A DNA stretch of 64,000 nucleotides, taken from assembly GCA_028696165.1 (NCBI GenBank), contig JAQVHQ010000006.1, positions 38,418 to 102,417 of the forward strand. The letters run 5' to 3'. Of the stretch, positions 16,211-25,845 are shown piece by piece. The position numbers and the translations under genes were made by a program. The stretch is from Lachnospiraceae bacterium. GTDB taxonomy: Bacteria; Bacillota; Clostridia; Lachnospirales; Lachnospiraceae. Under the pieces are notes generated by a model. That model saw only the letters and a list, made by a program, of their open reading frames with translations, did no database searches and was not told the origin of the DNA. The stretch's first letter is position 1, and each line of letters opens with the position of its first letter.

Positions 16211-18751
16211 TCAAACCACAAACATCCCTCTCCCTTTCAGCATATCAAAATACAACCTAGCCCCCCTCTCCGACACATCAAACACCCGAATCATCCCATC
16301 CAGATAACTCTCCGTGTCAAACTCATCCAGCAACTCCGGCTGATACAACCGCGTCCTCTCATCCTCAAAAATAGCCCCATAGAAAATATGCGCCTCCACC
16401 AAATCCTGGAACATATGGCTTCCATAAGACAACTCCGGCATATACCCCGCCGCACTATAAGACACCTCGCACACCGCCCGGAACCTGCTAATATCCGCAT
16501 AAACCACCGGCACCCCAAGCTCCGGTGAAGAAGTTCCAATCCTTCCCGGCACAATCAGCATCATATTCTTATTCTGACTGCCATAACTCTGGTTAATATT
16601 ACTGATAATCTTCGCCGGCTCATACTTCCTCGCATGAGGAAAAGTATAATACTTCTGCGGATCCACTAACACAACAATATCAATCTTCTCTTTCCTTGAC
16701 TGTCCCATAGCCGTATCCTGAAGATCAAACACCACCTGCGAATCCTCACAGACCGGCATGGCAACTGATTTTGCCGAGTCCACCTGCAGCGGCCGGCACT
16801 GCAAAAGATTTACCATAAAGCTTCCATCTGAAGCTATATTAACAGCAAATTCTATATCCACCGGATTCTGATACTCCTCCTGCAGCATGGAAAGGATTTT
16901 CCTCATCATATCCAGAAACTCTTCTTTATTAACCAGCCCCTGACAATCTGCGAATAACACTTCTCTTCTATTCCCCTGCTGGCGAAGTCTCTCCTCAGCC
17001 TCCGTATCATGGCTAAGAAGCATTCGCTTTAACCATTCCGGAACTTCTTGAAGCGCTCTGGATAATGGAATCGTACATAATTCATTTTGATTAATATCCA
17101 GCACATCCACCTGATGCTGGGAATAGCGATGCCTTGCCGCCACCGTAGGCCATATCTGCGCCTGCGGTCTGTCCAAACTGATAATCTTAGGATAATCCCC
17201 GGAAGTTCTGTCCACAGCACGGGTTCCCAGTCCCAGAACCAGTCTTAGCATACCGGCTTTCGGATCCATATTTTCCATCCATTTATATGCATTATAAGAA
17301 TACCCCACACCTGCTGCGGCCGGCATATGGAAAGACTCATATCTAGAGCCGGACACACGCTGTACAAGAAGTGCCATCTGCTCATCACATTCCAGCAGAT
17401 TTCGGTTTCGTCGATATTCCAGAGCCGACGGATCCATAGTACTGGCATAGACCGTCTTAACCGCCTCTTCGAATTTTTCCAGACGTTCTTCCATCTCACC
17501 TACATTGACACAGAAGACTGACTCGTATTTACCTGCAAATGCATTGCCAAACCCATCCTCTAACAAACTGCTCGAACGCACGATAATCGGACTCTGCCCG
17601 AAGTAATCCAGCATACGTCTAAACTGCGCCCGGATATTTTCCGGAAATTTACCTTCCCGCAGCTTTTGACCAAATTCCGCAGACACCGTAAATTCATCTC
17701 TTTCCTTACGCTGCGCCACCCGGGTCTTCCACCAGCCATTGGCTACGATATACGTATAGAACACATCAGACCCTACATAGTAAGAGTCATGGGGTTCCAT
17801 CTTCCCCGTAAGTTCCGGCAGATGCGCCTTGACCATCTTTCTGGCAAGAAGCATACCGCAGGCTTTTCCTCCAATCATTCCAGTGCCAATCATACGATTT
17901 CGAATCAGGAAATAATCTCTCGGTGAAAAATGTTCCTCTATCATATGAGCCATTTCTTCATTTCTGGTCATCATGATAGAGCAAATCTTCTGATATTCCT
18001 CTTTTTCTAAAGTACCGTGAGCAAACTTCATTTTCAATAAGGAAAAGTAGCGATCCCAGTGGTCCAGACTCTGGTCCTCCACCGACTCTGCCATATCCAC
18101 TGCTCCATAGAAGCGGCTTAAGCTCAGGCCGTCTAAGAGGGGCAGGAACTTATCCGTCTCTTTCTCATAGATGTGTGGCTGGAACATGGTTCCGGAATAC
18201 CGGTTCCACACTTTAAGCGGCTGCATATAGAATTCCTCACCATTTTGATACAGTTCCAATAGCAGCTGGGTAGTCTGGCGAATACGCATAACAGCATCGA
18301 AGGAATGCATCCCTCGTTTTAATGGAAAGTAAGCCACTGTGTCAAGATCAAACAAATAAGGGCAAGTCACGCAGAAGAAATTCCCCATCATCAAATCCGT
18401 GGCCCAGGCTTCCTGCAGTTCTGATAGACAGTCGAACACATAAAAAGCATCCTTACCCGCACGGGTAATGATTTCTCTCACCTGAACTGTAAATTCCTCA
18501 AACCCTTCTTTCGGGTTCAGCTTATAAATCTGCAGTCCCTCCTGCGCCTCTAAAAATGGCTCATGTTCTGCAAATCGAATATAAATCAGCTGCCGCTTAT
18601 CCTGAATAGCCTGCGCTGCGAAGGGTTTAACCACAAAAGCAAACTCCTCCAGTGAAGAGACACTCCAAACCACATTGTCCCCCAGCCGGATCTGATCCAA
18701 TACCTCGTCAATTCCAGTAATCCCTGAACTAATACCCTCAAAAGCCGCCAT
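16211..18751 (-). CDS. KaiC-like / PEP-synthase N-terminal ATP-grasp protein
   Basis: The 846-residue protein begins with a KaiC/RecA-like domain lacking an obvious Walker A (ISSGITGIDEVLDQIRLGD). From about residue 290 it continues with the PPDK/PEP-synthase nucleotide-binding region: GMIGGKACGM, then PIIVRSSSLLEDGFGNAFAG. I see neither the swivelling phosphohistidine domain nor the C-terminal TIM barrel of true PEP synthase, so it cannot by itself make PEP from pyruvate. Its role is unknown; phosphotransfer or regulation is possible. ATG 18751 has AGGAG 7 nt upstream; a TTG six bases further up is less likely. Confidence 0.75.
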   Translation of the reverse strand: MAAFEGISSGITGIDEVLDQIRLGDNVVWSVSSLEEFAFVVKPFAAQAIQDKRQLIYIRFAEHEPFLEAQEGLQIYKLNPKEGFEEFTVQVREIITRAGKDAFYVFDCLSELQEAWATDLMMGNFFCVTCPYLFDLDTVAYFPLKRGMHSFDAVMRIRQTTQLLLELYQNGEEFYMQPLKVWNRYSGTMFQPHIYEKETDKFLPLLDGLSLSRFYGAVDMAESVEDQSLDHWDRYFSLLKMKFAHGTLEKEEYQKICSIMMTRNEEMAHMIEEHFSPRDYFLIRNRMIGTGMIGGKACGMLLARKMVKAHLPELTGKMEPHDSYYVGSDVFYTYIVANGWWKTRVAQRKERDEFTVSAEFGQKLREGKFPENIRAQFRRMLDYFGQSPIIVRSSSLLEDGFGNAFAGKYESVFCVNVGEMEERLEKFEEAVKTVYASTMDPSALEYRRNRNLLECDEQMALLVQRVSGSRYESFHMPAAAGVGYSYNAYKWMENMDPKAGMLRLVLGLGTRAVDRTSGDYPKIISLDRPQAQIWPTVAARHRYSQHQVDVLDINQNELCTIPLSRALQEVPEWLKRMLLSHDTEAEERLRQQGNRREVLFADCQGLVNKEEFLDMMRKILSMLQEEYQNPVDIEFAVNIASDGSFMVNLLQCRPLQVDSAKSVAMPVCEDSQVVFDLQDTAMGQSRKEKIDIVVLVDPQKYYTFPHARKYEPAKIISNINQSYGSQNKNMMLIVPGRIGTSSPELGVPVVYADISRFRAVCEVSYSAAGYMPELSYGSHMFQDLVEAHIFYGAIFEDERTRLYQPELLDEFDTESYLDGMIRVFDVSERGARLYFDMLKGRGMFVV

Positions 18752-18782
18752 ACCCAATCTCCTCTCTACACTGAATTCAAGA

Positions 18783-18832
18783 TAAAAAAGCTCAAAGATA
18801 CACCCTGTTAAAGGTGCTCATCTTTGAGCTTA
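18783..18832 (-). terminator. Intrinsic terminator after asrC
   Basis: Stem AAGCTCAAAGAT / ATCTTTGAGCTT with a 20-nt loop and a T-run on the minus strand, between asrC and the 846-aa gene. Confidence 0.85.
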
Positions 18833-18891
18833 TAAAATACTTCTTTCTTTTATTTTATCATATATCCTTTTGATATACTAATAAAATAATT

Positions 18892-19857
18892 TTATATAAC
18901 TTTTACACCTTTCCAATACATAGGTGTAACCACCTCAGCGATATCCGGCAGTGTCACATCTTTCAAAGCCCATTTCTGGAACTCTTCAAATCCGGTTCTG
19001 TCTACGATATAACCGATATGCTCCTTACCGCCTGGTGCAGTAGGATCAATGTATTCTCTGACATAAGCATATGTATTGGTAACAATCTTAATAATGCTTT
19101 CTTCATCAATCCACTTAATCCAGTCTTCTCCCATACGAGGATTCTTCTTACCGGTTCTTCCAAGGATTGTTAATTTATAATACTTCTTCTCGCTTCTGGT
19201 CCATGCCATATTCGGACAGGCCAGTACGCATTCTCCGCAGCCGAGACATTTTTCTTCGTTTCTTACCGGACGGAAATTAACGTTTGACAGTGCTCCTACT
19301 GACTTTCTCTGACATGCCTTCGTACATGCGCCGCAGCTGACACAGCGATTCGGGTCAAACTGAGGAAGTGTCATGCCGATAATTCCAAAATCATGCATAC
19401 GCACTTTACAGCAGTCATTGGAACATCCGGTAAATGCCACTTTAAAGTGTAAGTCATTTGGGAAAATGGCTTTCTCCATCTTGCGGGCAAAATCAGTGGT
19501 ATCATAGCATCCATATGGGCACATAGAATTACCTACACAGGCCATGATGTTACGTGTTCCTGATGAAGTATATCCCTGACCCGGAACTTCCTGATTAATG
19601 CCTAGTCCCTCAATAATTGGCTGAAGCAGTTCATTGACCTCAGGCATCTTCTCAAACGGAATTCCAGGAATCTCAAATCCCTGACGAATAGTCAGATGAA
19701 CGGTTCCATTTCCATAGTTATCTGCGATATTCTGAATATCCGCCAGATATTTAGCGTCCATTCTTCCGCCTGGCACACGTACACGGGAAGCAGCTAAACC
19801 ACGTTCCTTGGTCACGCGATAGGCATTCTTTTTTAATTTCTTAGTATTTACATCCAT
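18892..19857 (-). CDS. asrC: Anaerobic sulfite reductase subunit C (siroheme)
   Basis: The 321-residue catalytic subunit reduces sulfite to sulfide. A siroheme/[4Fe-4S] Cys pattern is visible in FTGCSNDCCKVRMHDFG plus an upstream CVGNSMCPYGCYD. Two ferredoxin-type clusters follow (CVSCGACTKAC and CLGCGECVLAC). The ATG at 19857 has GGAGGAG upstream. It is the last gene of the channel-asrABC operon, 14 bp after asrB, and is followed by a terminator. Confidence 0.93.
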   Translation of the reverse strand: MDVNTKKLKKNAYRVTKERGLAASRVRVPGGRMDAKYLADIQNIADNYGNGTVHLTIRQGFEIPGIPFEKMPEVNELLQPIIEGLGINQEVPGQGYTSSGTRNIMACVGNSMCPYGCYDTTDFARKMEKAIFPNDLHFKVAFTGCSNDCCKVRMHDFGIIGMTLPQFDPNRCVSCGACTKACQRKSVGALSNVNFRPVRNEEKCLGCGECVLACPNMAWTRSEKKYYKLTILGRTGKKNPRMGEDWIKWIDEESIIKIVTNTYAYVREYIDPTAPGGKEHIGYIVDRTGFEEFQKWALKDVTLPDIAEVVTPMYWKGVKVI

Positions 19858-19871
19858 GGTTTTCTCCTCCT

Positions 19872-20666
19872 CTAATCAATAAGATTCTTGCCTTCTGTGT
19901 AGTTAAATACCGGGCCGTCCAGACAGACATATTTGTCTCCGATTCTGCAGTGTCCGCATTTACCGAGGCCACAGCACATCTTTCTCTCCTGGGAAATCCA
20001 GATATTTTCTTCTTTAAATCCTTTGGCAAGAAGCGCCTGAACAGAGAAGCGCATCATAGCCGGTGGTCCAACTACAACAGCTACAGCAGCAGATACATCA
20101 GCAACTTCTAATTCCGGAATGTACTTCGTAACCAGACCAATCTTATGATCAGGAGTCTCTTCTCCGGCATCCAGAGTCAGAATCACATTCATTTTCTTTT
20201 TCCAATATTCAAAATCCTTTTTAAAGAGAATATCATTTACAGATTTAAATCCGGTGATAATACTCATGGATTTTCTCTCATCCTCGTGATCTGCGAAATA
20301 CGAAATCACTCCGCGCACAGGAGATACACCGGTTCCTCCGGCAACTACTACCAGTTCTTTTCCTTTATACAGATTCACATCAAAACCATTGCCATAAGGT
20401 CCGCGTAAGAATAACTTGTCCCCTACATATTTTTCAAATACTTCATTGGTAACTTTACCAACTCTTCTGATGGTCAGATCCACAAGGCCTTCACTGATTC
20501 CGCTGACAGAGATAGGTGCCTCTCCGTATTTTGGAATGGATACTTCGAAGAATTGTCCCGGAAGAACATCTCCTTCGTAGGTCATACGGAAGGTATATTC
20601 AATATCTGTGTGCTTGATTACTTCTACGATTTCTGATAAAAAAGGTACATATTCATTTCTATTCAT
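19872..20666 (-). CDS. asrB: Anaerobic sulfite reductase subunit B (FAD/NAD(P)H)
   Basis: The 264-residue flavin subunit passes electrons from NAD(P)H to AsrC. The ferredoxin reductase-like fold shows GGTGVSPVRGVISYF for nucleotide binding and a C-terminal [2Fe-2S]-type Cys set (CCGLGKCGHCRIGDKYVC). The length matches the family. Its start overlaps the end of asrA by 8 bp; GGAGG precedes the ATG. Confidence 0.93.
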   Translation of the reverse strand: MNRNEYVPFLSEIVEVIKHTDIEYTFRMTYEGDVLPGQFFEVSIPKYGEAPISVSGISEGLVDLTIRRVGKVTNEVFEKYVGDKLFLRGPYGNGFDVNLYKGKELVVVAGGTGVSPVRGVISYFADHEDERKSMSIITGFKSVNDILFKKDFEYWKKKMNVILTLDAGEETPDHKIGLVTKYIPELEVADVSAAVAVVVGPPAMMRFSVQALLAKGFKEENIWISQERKMCCGLGKCGHCRIGDKYVCLDGPVFNYTEGKNLID

Positions 20667-21675
20667 TGTCCGTAACCTCCTTCATGCCTGCTTCCAGTTT
20701 ATTGATACAGTTGGAATAAGAGATGTACTCCGGACAGATATCATCACATCGTCCACAGCCTACACACATATGATGTCCGGTTCTCTTCTTATAATCATAT
20801 ACTTTATGTAATACCTTAAAGCGCATACGATCGCCATTCTTCTGGCGATAGCTTCCGCCGCCTGCTACATCACTGTAGCCGTCTACCATACAGGAAGCCC
20901 ATACTCTGCGGCGCTCTCCCACTTTGCCATTTTCAGAATAATATAAATCCTGCATAGTAAAACAGGTACAAGTCGGACAGACGAAATTACAGCGTCCGCA
21001 GTTTACACAGCGTCCATCGTATTCTCTCCACATCTGACTTCCGATAATTCTTGCATCCAGATTTTCAGGAATCTGCACTCTCACTGCAGTCTCAGTTACA
21101 TATTCCGGTGTCACAGCCTCCTCTTTCACTGCAGCTTTTGCGAAGAGACTTGCTGCCTCATCCCACTTACAGTCTACTTTAAAACCATCACCGCTACGGT
21201 CGATACTGAAATCATAATTATCAGAGATATTCGTTCCCATATCTACACAGAAGCAGTTTTCAAATCCCTGGGAACATCCCATAAGTACGAATTTCATCTT
21301 CTCACGAAGTCTCTTATAATAGTAATCTTCCGGTCCGTTTTCCAGATACATCTCATCCATTCGCAAAAGCGCATGTAAATCACAGCTTCTTAAGAATACG
21401 ATTGCTCCCTTCGTCTCCGGATTAGCTTCTTTTATCGTATCCTCTGTAAAGAAAAATAATGTCTCAGAGATTGGATTTAATACCTCTTTAAATGAATACT
21501 CTGATTTTTTGTCAAATTCGATTTCCTCTACTGTCTTGATTTCTCCATAACGGATACAGTCTGTATCAGAGAAACGACCGCCGCCTATGAAACATTTTGG
21601 TGCATAAATCTTATACTCTTTGGATAATTCTCCCAGAATCTGATTCATGCCTTCTGCATTCAATTCATATCCCAT
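20659..21675 (-). CDS. asrA: Anaerobic sulfite reductase subunit A (Fe-S electron carrier)
   Basis: The 338-residue protein has two [4Fe-4S] motifs near the C-terminus (CVNCGRCNFVCPTC and CVGCGRCDDICPEY) after an N-terminal domain shared with hydrogenase/heterodisulfide-type electron-transfer subunits. It feeds electrons into AsrBC. AGGAGG precedes the ATG. The channel gene stops 2 bp upstream, so the four genes are one operon. Confidence 0.93.
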   Translation of the reverse strand: MGYELNAEGMNQILGELSKEYKIYAPKCFIGGGRFSDTDCIRYGEIKTVEEIEFDKKSEYSFKEVLNPISETLFFFTEDTIKEANPETKGAIVFLRSCDLHALLRMDEMYLENGPEDYYYKRLREKMKFVLMGCSQGFENCFCVDMGTNISDNYDFSIDRSGDGFKVDCKWDEAASLFAKAAVKEEAVTPEYVTETAVRVQIPENLDARIIGSQMWREYDGRCVNCGRCNFVCPTCTCFTMQDLYYSENGKVGERRRVWASCMVDGYSDVAGGGSYRQKNGDRMRFKVLHKVYDYKKRTGHHMCVGCGRCDDICPEYISYSNCINKLEAGMKEVTDNE

Positions 21676-21677
21676 CT

Positions 21678-22445
21678 TTAGTCCTCCTTCTTATTTGATG
21701 CCATAAAGTACGGCACAGCTACAAATAAAATACCACCAATCATATTACCCAATGTTACCACTAAAATATTATAAAAATATCCGCCAACGCTCACTGCCTG
21801 TCCAACCGGATTCAATAAAGAAATGGTAAGCAGTGTCATATTCGCAATACTATGTTCAAATCCTGTAGTAATAAATGCAAAGAGACACCAGAAAATCATA
21901 ATCAGTTTTCCGCTCTCGCTCTTACATTTAAATCCACACCACACAGCCAGACAAACCAGGAAGTTACAGAGCAGACCTCTTGCCAGCAGATTTGCCACCG
22001 ACATACCCATTTTTGTGGCTGACGCAGATGCAATAAACTCCCCTACCGGTCCGGTACCACATCCTGTCGCATGAAAAATCAATGCCAGAAGAATGGAACC
22101 CACCCAGTTTCCTATGTAACAGACAACCCACAGCTTTACTGCATCACCTGCAGTGATTTTCTTCCTAGCGATACCTGCTGCCATAACCAGATTATTACCG
22201 GTAAATAACTCCCCGCCAGCCACAACCACCAGACTTAACGCGATACCAAAAGACAGTCCCATAACAATTCTTGCATAAGGCTGACCGGTTAATAAACCTC
22301 CGCAGGTAAATGCAAGCAGTACACCAAATCCTATGAAAATCCCCGCCAGCATGGACAACATAAAGTATCCTGCAGGATTTTTCTTCAACAGAGTGCACTT
22401 TGCGTTGGCCGCATTGGAAACCAACTCATACTCTTCCTTGAACAT
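21678..22445 (-). CDS. FNT-family channel, probable hydrosulfide (HS-) channel
   Basis: The 255-residue FocA/NirC-fold membrane protein has six hydrophobic segments and the FNT motif region FTGNNLVMAAGIA. In Clostridioides difficile an FNT channel encoded with asrABC exports hydrosulfide, the product of sulfite reduction. The same gene order here makes that role more likely than formate or nitrite transport. The ATG at 22445 has AAGGAGG 8 nt upstream; the longer frame to 22547 would overlap the regulator and the operator palindrome. Confidence 0.85.
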   Translation of the reverse strand: MFKEEYELVSNAANAKCTLLKKNPAGYFMLSMLAGIFIGFGVLLAFTCGGLLTGQPYARIVMGLSFGIALSLVVVAGGELFTGNNLVMAAGIARKKITAGDAVKLWVVCYIGNWVGSILLALIFHATGCGTGPVGEFIASASATKMGMSVANLLARGLLCNFLVCLAVWCGFKCKSESGKLIMIFWCLFAFITTGFEHSIANMTLLTISLLNPVGQAVSVGGYFYNILVVTLGNMIGGILFVAVPYFMASNKKED

Positions 22446-22501
22446 AAAGAAATCCTCCTTGTTATTTTTTTCACATTTTAACACAACAAAGAGGATTTCA
22501 C

Positions 22502-22517
22502 CGTGATGCATCTCACG
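22502..22517. promoter_or_regulatory. Crp/FNR-like operator palindrome
   Basis: CGTGA-N6-TCACG, a perfect 5-bp inverted repeat with the Crp-family half-site GTGA/TCAC. It sits 57 bp upstream of the channel start and just after the stop of the Crp-family gene. Control of the sulfite operon by that regulator is inferred. Confidence 0.65.
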
Positions 22518-22527
22518 TTTTATATTA

Positions 22528-23217
22528 TTATTTTTCTTCTGCGACAAATTCTTTTAATCTGTCCATATCATAAATACGAAAATGATTCTTTTTCATACTG
22601 ATTAATTCTAATTCCGTAAGTTTTTTCAAAACCCTCGACACCGTCTCTCTCTTAGAACCAACCATATCTGCCAGAAAAGTAATGGTCATATCAAAATCAA
22701 TCCGGATAGCCGCATCTTCTCTCACACCAAAATCTCGCCCCAGTTTCCATAGTTTTGAAGCTACCTGCTTTTCCAATACCATGGCATTGGATGTGTTACC
22801 CAACTGATGGTAGAGGCGCCTGGTCTTTATGGCGAGAGAATTAAGAATCATTCTGGTAAAGAGGAAGTCTTCTTCCATGATTTCTAAAAAATGTTTCCTG
22901 GAAAATGCCAGTACCGTCACATCCCCCAGGGCATATCCAGTAATGGAAGCTATATTCTTCTCCAAAATCACTTCATTAAGCAAAACTCCTGCGCCATATA
23001 CGAACACAACTTTATGGTCGTGATTTCGATTCATCTTAGATAAAGCCACATAGCCATCCACCACGAAGAAAATACTCTCCACCGTCTCCCGCTCCCGGAA
23101 GATAGTTTCATTCTTCCTGTATTTGCGCAGCATCCCATAGGAGATAATCTTAGCCTTCGATGCAGGACTGGCACTTTTTAAAATTTCACACTTTTCACTT
23201 GCTTCCCTGACAGTCAT
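22528..23217 (-). CDS. Crp/Fnr-family transcription regulator
   Basis: The 229-residue protein has an N-terminal cyclic-nucleotide-binding-type beta barrel (about 20-140) and a C-terminal winged HTH (FLADMVGSKRETVSRVLKKL). It lacks the N-terminal Cys cluster of FNR, so it should not carry an oxygen-sensing Fe-S cluster of that type. The start at ATG 23217 has GAGG upstream; a GTG at 23241 is an alternative. It is encoded just upstream of the channel-asrABC operon with a matching palindrome in between, so it is probably its regulator. Confidence 0.88.
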   Translation of the reverse strand: MTVREASEKCEILKSASPASKAKIISYGMLRKYRKNETIFRERETVESIFFVVDGYVALSKMNRNHDHKVVFVYGAGVLLNEVILEKNIASITGYALGDVTVLAFSRKHFLEIMEEDFLFTRMILNSLAIKTRRLYHQLGNTSNAMVLEKQVASKLWKLGRDFGVREDAAIRIDFDMTITFLADMVGSKRETVSRVLKKLTELELISMKKNHFRIYDMDRLKEFVAEEK

Positions 23218-23385
23218 ATCTTCTGTTCCCTCACATATCACAGATATTATATTCCACTTACATACAGCCTCGAAATGTACCGACTAACTGTCTGTATACT
23301 TCGCCCTGCTTATGTGGTAAGTATAATGTAAAAATATGAGGATTGCAATGAAAGCCGTTATTCGAAAACCTGAAACCGTATACTG

Positions 23386-24462
23386 TTATTTATATACTCC
23401 ATAATAATCCTTCGTATACTTCATAAGTTCATCCTGCATAATCATGCTGCTCTTTAAAGTCTTCGGGTTTGGCTTTGGAAGGAAGCCTCCGCCCGGAGCC
23501 AGCAAATCGATTTTATCTCTGACATATTGTCTGAGTTCCTCCTCTGTTATCTTAGGCGAATCCAGATAATAGTCATCCATACCACCGGAGATTACCAGCT
23601 GCTTTCCGTACATTTTCTTGATTTTCCCAAGATCGTTACAACACTGCGCCGGGTTCCACATATCACATCCCATATCTACTACATAAGGGATATAATTTTC
23701 AATCTTCCCGTCACTATGTAAATCGAAATATACGCCTCGTCCCTTTACATACTGCACAATTCTCTTCATATACGGATAGATAAATTCTTCAAAAACAGGA
23801 ATTGAGAAAAATCCATTCTGCCCTGAGCCCCAATCATCATGAAAGAGAATAATATCTATCTTATAATGATCAATCATCTTCTCTAACAGCTTAATCTTAA
23901 ACTCTGTGATAAACTCCATATAATCATGCACTGCATCCGGCTCTTCTAAAAATGCTATAAATGCATCCTCAATTCCTATGATAGAATGCAGTCTCTCAAA
24001 TGGCCCATTCATAACCCAGAAACTGGTCATCTTATCCGGATGATAAAAGGGCTCTATATCCTTTGCGCTGGTCTCCCAGTCTATCCCGTCTAAATCAGGG
24101 ATTTTAACAGCTTCTCTCCATCTGGTCACATCATGACAGATTTCTGTTCCCGGTTTTACAATCGGCGCTCCTCCGGTTTCCCCAAAAGTCCAATGCACGC
24201 CAAACCAGTCTTCTCCGCTTTTATTGTCCGGTGTACGCTCTCTTACCACATCCGGCATAATCGCAACACAGTCGGAACCCATAGGCATATACATAGGTTC
24301 TTTATGATCCAGCAGCAGTTTCATATTCTCTCTTGGCGGTATGGGCAGACCTGTTCGCGGTGCGGGCTTAGCCGTCATAACTTGCATAGCTGTTTCCTTC
24401 CCATAGAGCGCAACCAGCATATCCTGCATAATCGCTATCATTGTGTTCTTACTCATATCCAT
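23386..24462 (-). CDS. URO-D/MtaA-superfamily protein lacking zinc ligands
   Basis: The 358-residue TIM-barrel protein belongs to the uroporphyrinogen decarboxylase/methylcobamide:CoM methyltransferase superfamily (PMGSDCVAIMPDVVRER, DLHSDGKIENYIP). Corrinoid methyltransferases of this family use a His-x-Cys plus a later Cys to bind zinc; here the first motif reads HSDG and the later position lacks Cys. It may therefore act on another chemistry than zinc-thiolate methyl transfer. The GPH-type transporter gene ends 15 bp upstream, so transporter and enzyme probably serve one substrate, which is unknown. Confidence 0.8.
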   Translation of the reverse strand: MDMSKNTMIAIMQDMLVALYGKETAMQVMTAKPAPRTGLPIPPRENMKLLLDHKEPMYMPMGSDCVAIMPDVVRERTPDNKSGEDWFGVHWTFGETGGAPIVKPGTEICHDVTRWREAVKIPDLDGIDWETSAKDIEPFYHPDKMTSFWVMNGPFERLHSIIGIEDAFIAFLEEPDAVHDYMEFITEFKIKLLEKMIDHYKIDIILFHDDWGSGQNGFFSIPVFEEFIYPYMKRIVQYVKGRGVYFDLHSDGKIENYIPYVVDMGCDMWNPAQCCNDLGKIKKMYGKQLVISGGMDDYYLDSPKITEEELRQYVRDKIDLLAPGGGFLPKPNPKTLKSSMIMQDELMKYTKDYYGVYK

Positions 24463-24477
24463 TGTCCTCTCCTCCTT

Positions 24478-25845
24478 CTACACCTTTTGTTTCTTTAATT
24501 CATCCTGAATTTTCTCCATCTTAGATGGGCTCAAATCATAGAACAGCAAAAGAACCACTCCAAAAATCAGCAATGCCGCCGGTAAACCCATGGAAATAAA
24601 TCGAATTCCGGTAATTACTTCCTGCGTCGGTTCTGCATTCGCAGTAAATCCAACTAATGCCAGACCAAAACCGGCAATTCCGGTACTAAATACTGCTGCC
24701 AGTTTTATAGATAACTGAAACATAGAAAAGTAGAGACCACGGGCATTCTTACCGGTCTTATATTCACCATAATCCACCGTATCTGCATACATGGAAGTGT
24801 TTACAACATTTGCCCATGAGTACCCGATGTAACCGACTGATATTACTACCGTGATGGCAGTAACACGACTGCTGAATATGCTGGCAAGCAGCATACAGCC
24901 AGCCAGTATCAGATTGCCGGCCAGATATGCATTTCGCTTTGACAAAAACTTCGTCACAAGCGGAACACTGGTTGCACCCACAAAGGCCAGAATGTTAACG
25001 ATTCCAAAGAACGGTGCTGCTCCCTGGATATCCTGTACCACATATTTGAAAAAATACGGGAACATCGCATACATAACCAGCATACCCATAATCCTGGCAA
25101 CGTCTGTGATAAACAGCAGCATTAAATTCCTGTTGCCCAATACCAGCTTAAGCATTTCTTTAACCTTTAAGGTATCTTTGCTTTTTCCGGCACCGCCATC
25201 GCTCTGAATATCTTTTCCCTTTGATGCATGAATCAGATTCGCATACAGCACCAGACAAAGTAAGCCGGTAACTGCTGCTGTAAAAGCATATCCCCTGGCA
25301 TTCATAACCTGTTCTCCTCCAAACAGGATAATCATGGGAATCAGCAAAAATCCAGCCAGACTCTTACCTATAGCGCTGCCCTGCCCACGCACAGTAGACA
25401 ACTGCACACGTTCCTTTGGATTGTCTGTTAAGGAAGAATTCAAAGAAGTATACCCTGTATACGCAATATTGGTAGCGATACAAAAAGCCGCATACACGAT
25501 ACATGCCACAATCGCCTTCGCCGGCATACCGATTTTATTATTCCAGAACATCAATACATTAAAAATAAGAATCAAAGGTGCTCCTATGATAATCCAGGAG
25601 CGATACTTCCCCCATCGCAAACTGCTTTTTTCAACGACGGCGCCAATCACAGGCGGGCTGCAGCTGTCAATGATTCTTCCAACCATCATAAGTGTTCCTG
25701 CTGCTGCCGCAGTAATTCCGGCAATGTCCGTGAAGAAAATAAGCAGATACGTGTTTGACATGGTTACCATAACCATAAATCCCAAATCAGCCAGTCCATA
25801 GGATGCTTTCAAATAAGTACTTAGTTTTCCATTCGTTTTTTGCAT
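24478..25845 (-). CDS. GPH-family sugar/cation symporter (MelB-like)
   Basis: The 455-residue protein has about 12 membrane segments and the glycoside-pentoside-hexuronide family layout (N-terminal YGLADLGFMVMVTMSNTYLL; TVRGQGSAIG in the first cytoplasmic loop area; YADTVDYGEYKTGKNARGL). It imports a small organic solute, usually a glycoside, with a cation. AAAGGAGG precedes the ATG. It heads a two-gene operon with the URO-D paralogue. Confidence 0.88.
   Translation of the reverse strand: MQKTNGKLSTYLKASYGLADLGFMVMVTMSNTYLLIFFTDIAGITAAAAGTLMMVGRIIDSCSPPVIGAVVEKSSLRWGKYRSWIIIGAPLILIFNVLMFWNNKIGMPAKAIVACIVYAAFCIATNIAYTGYTSLNSSLTDNPKERVQLSTVRGQGSAIGKSLAGFLLIPMIILFGGEQVMNARGYAFTAAVTGLLCLVLYANLIHASKGKDIQSDGGAGKSKDTLKVKEMLKLVLGNRNLMLLFITDVARIMGMLVMYAMFPYFFKYVVQDIQGAAPFFGIVNILAFVGATSVPLVTKFLSKRNAYLAGNLILAGCMLLASIFSSRVTAITVVISVGYIGYSWANVVNTSMYADTVDYGEYKTGKNARGLYFSMFQLSIKLAAVFSTGIAGFGLALVGFTANAEPTQEVITGIRFISMGLPAALLIFGVVLLLFYDLSPSKMEKIQDELKKQKV

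Noticed and set aside
21678..22445. Formate or nitrite channel annotation
   Set aside because: The operon context with asrABC favours a hydrosulfide channel; formate/nitrite specificity has no support from neighbours, though sequence alone does not exclude it.
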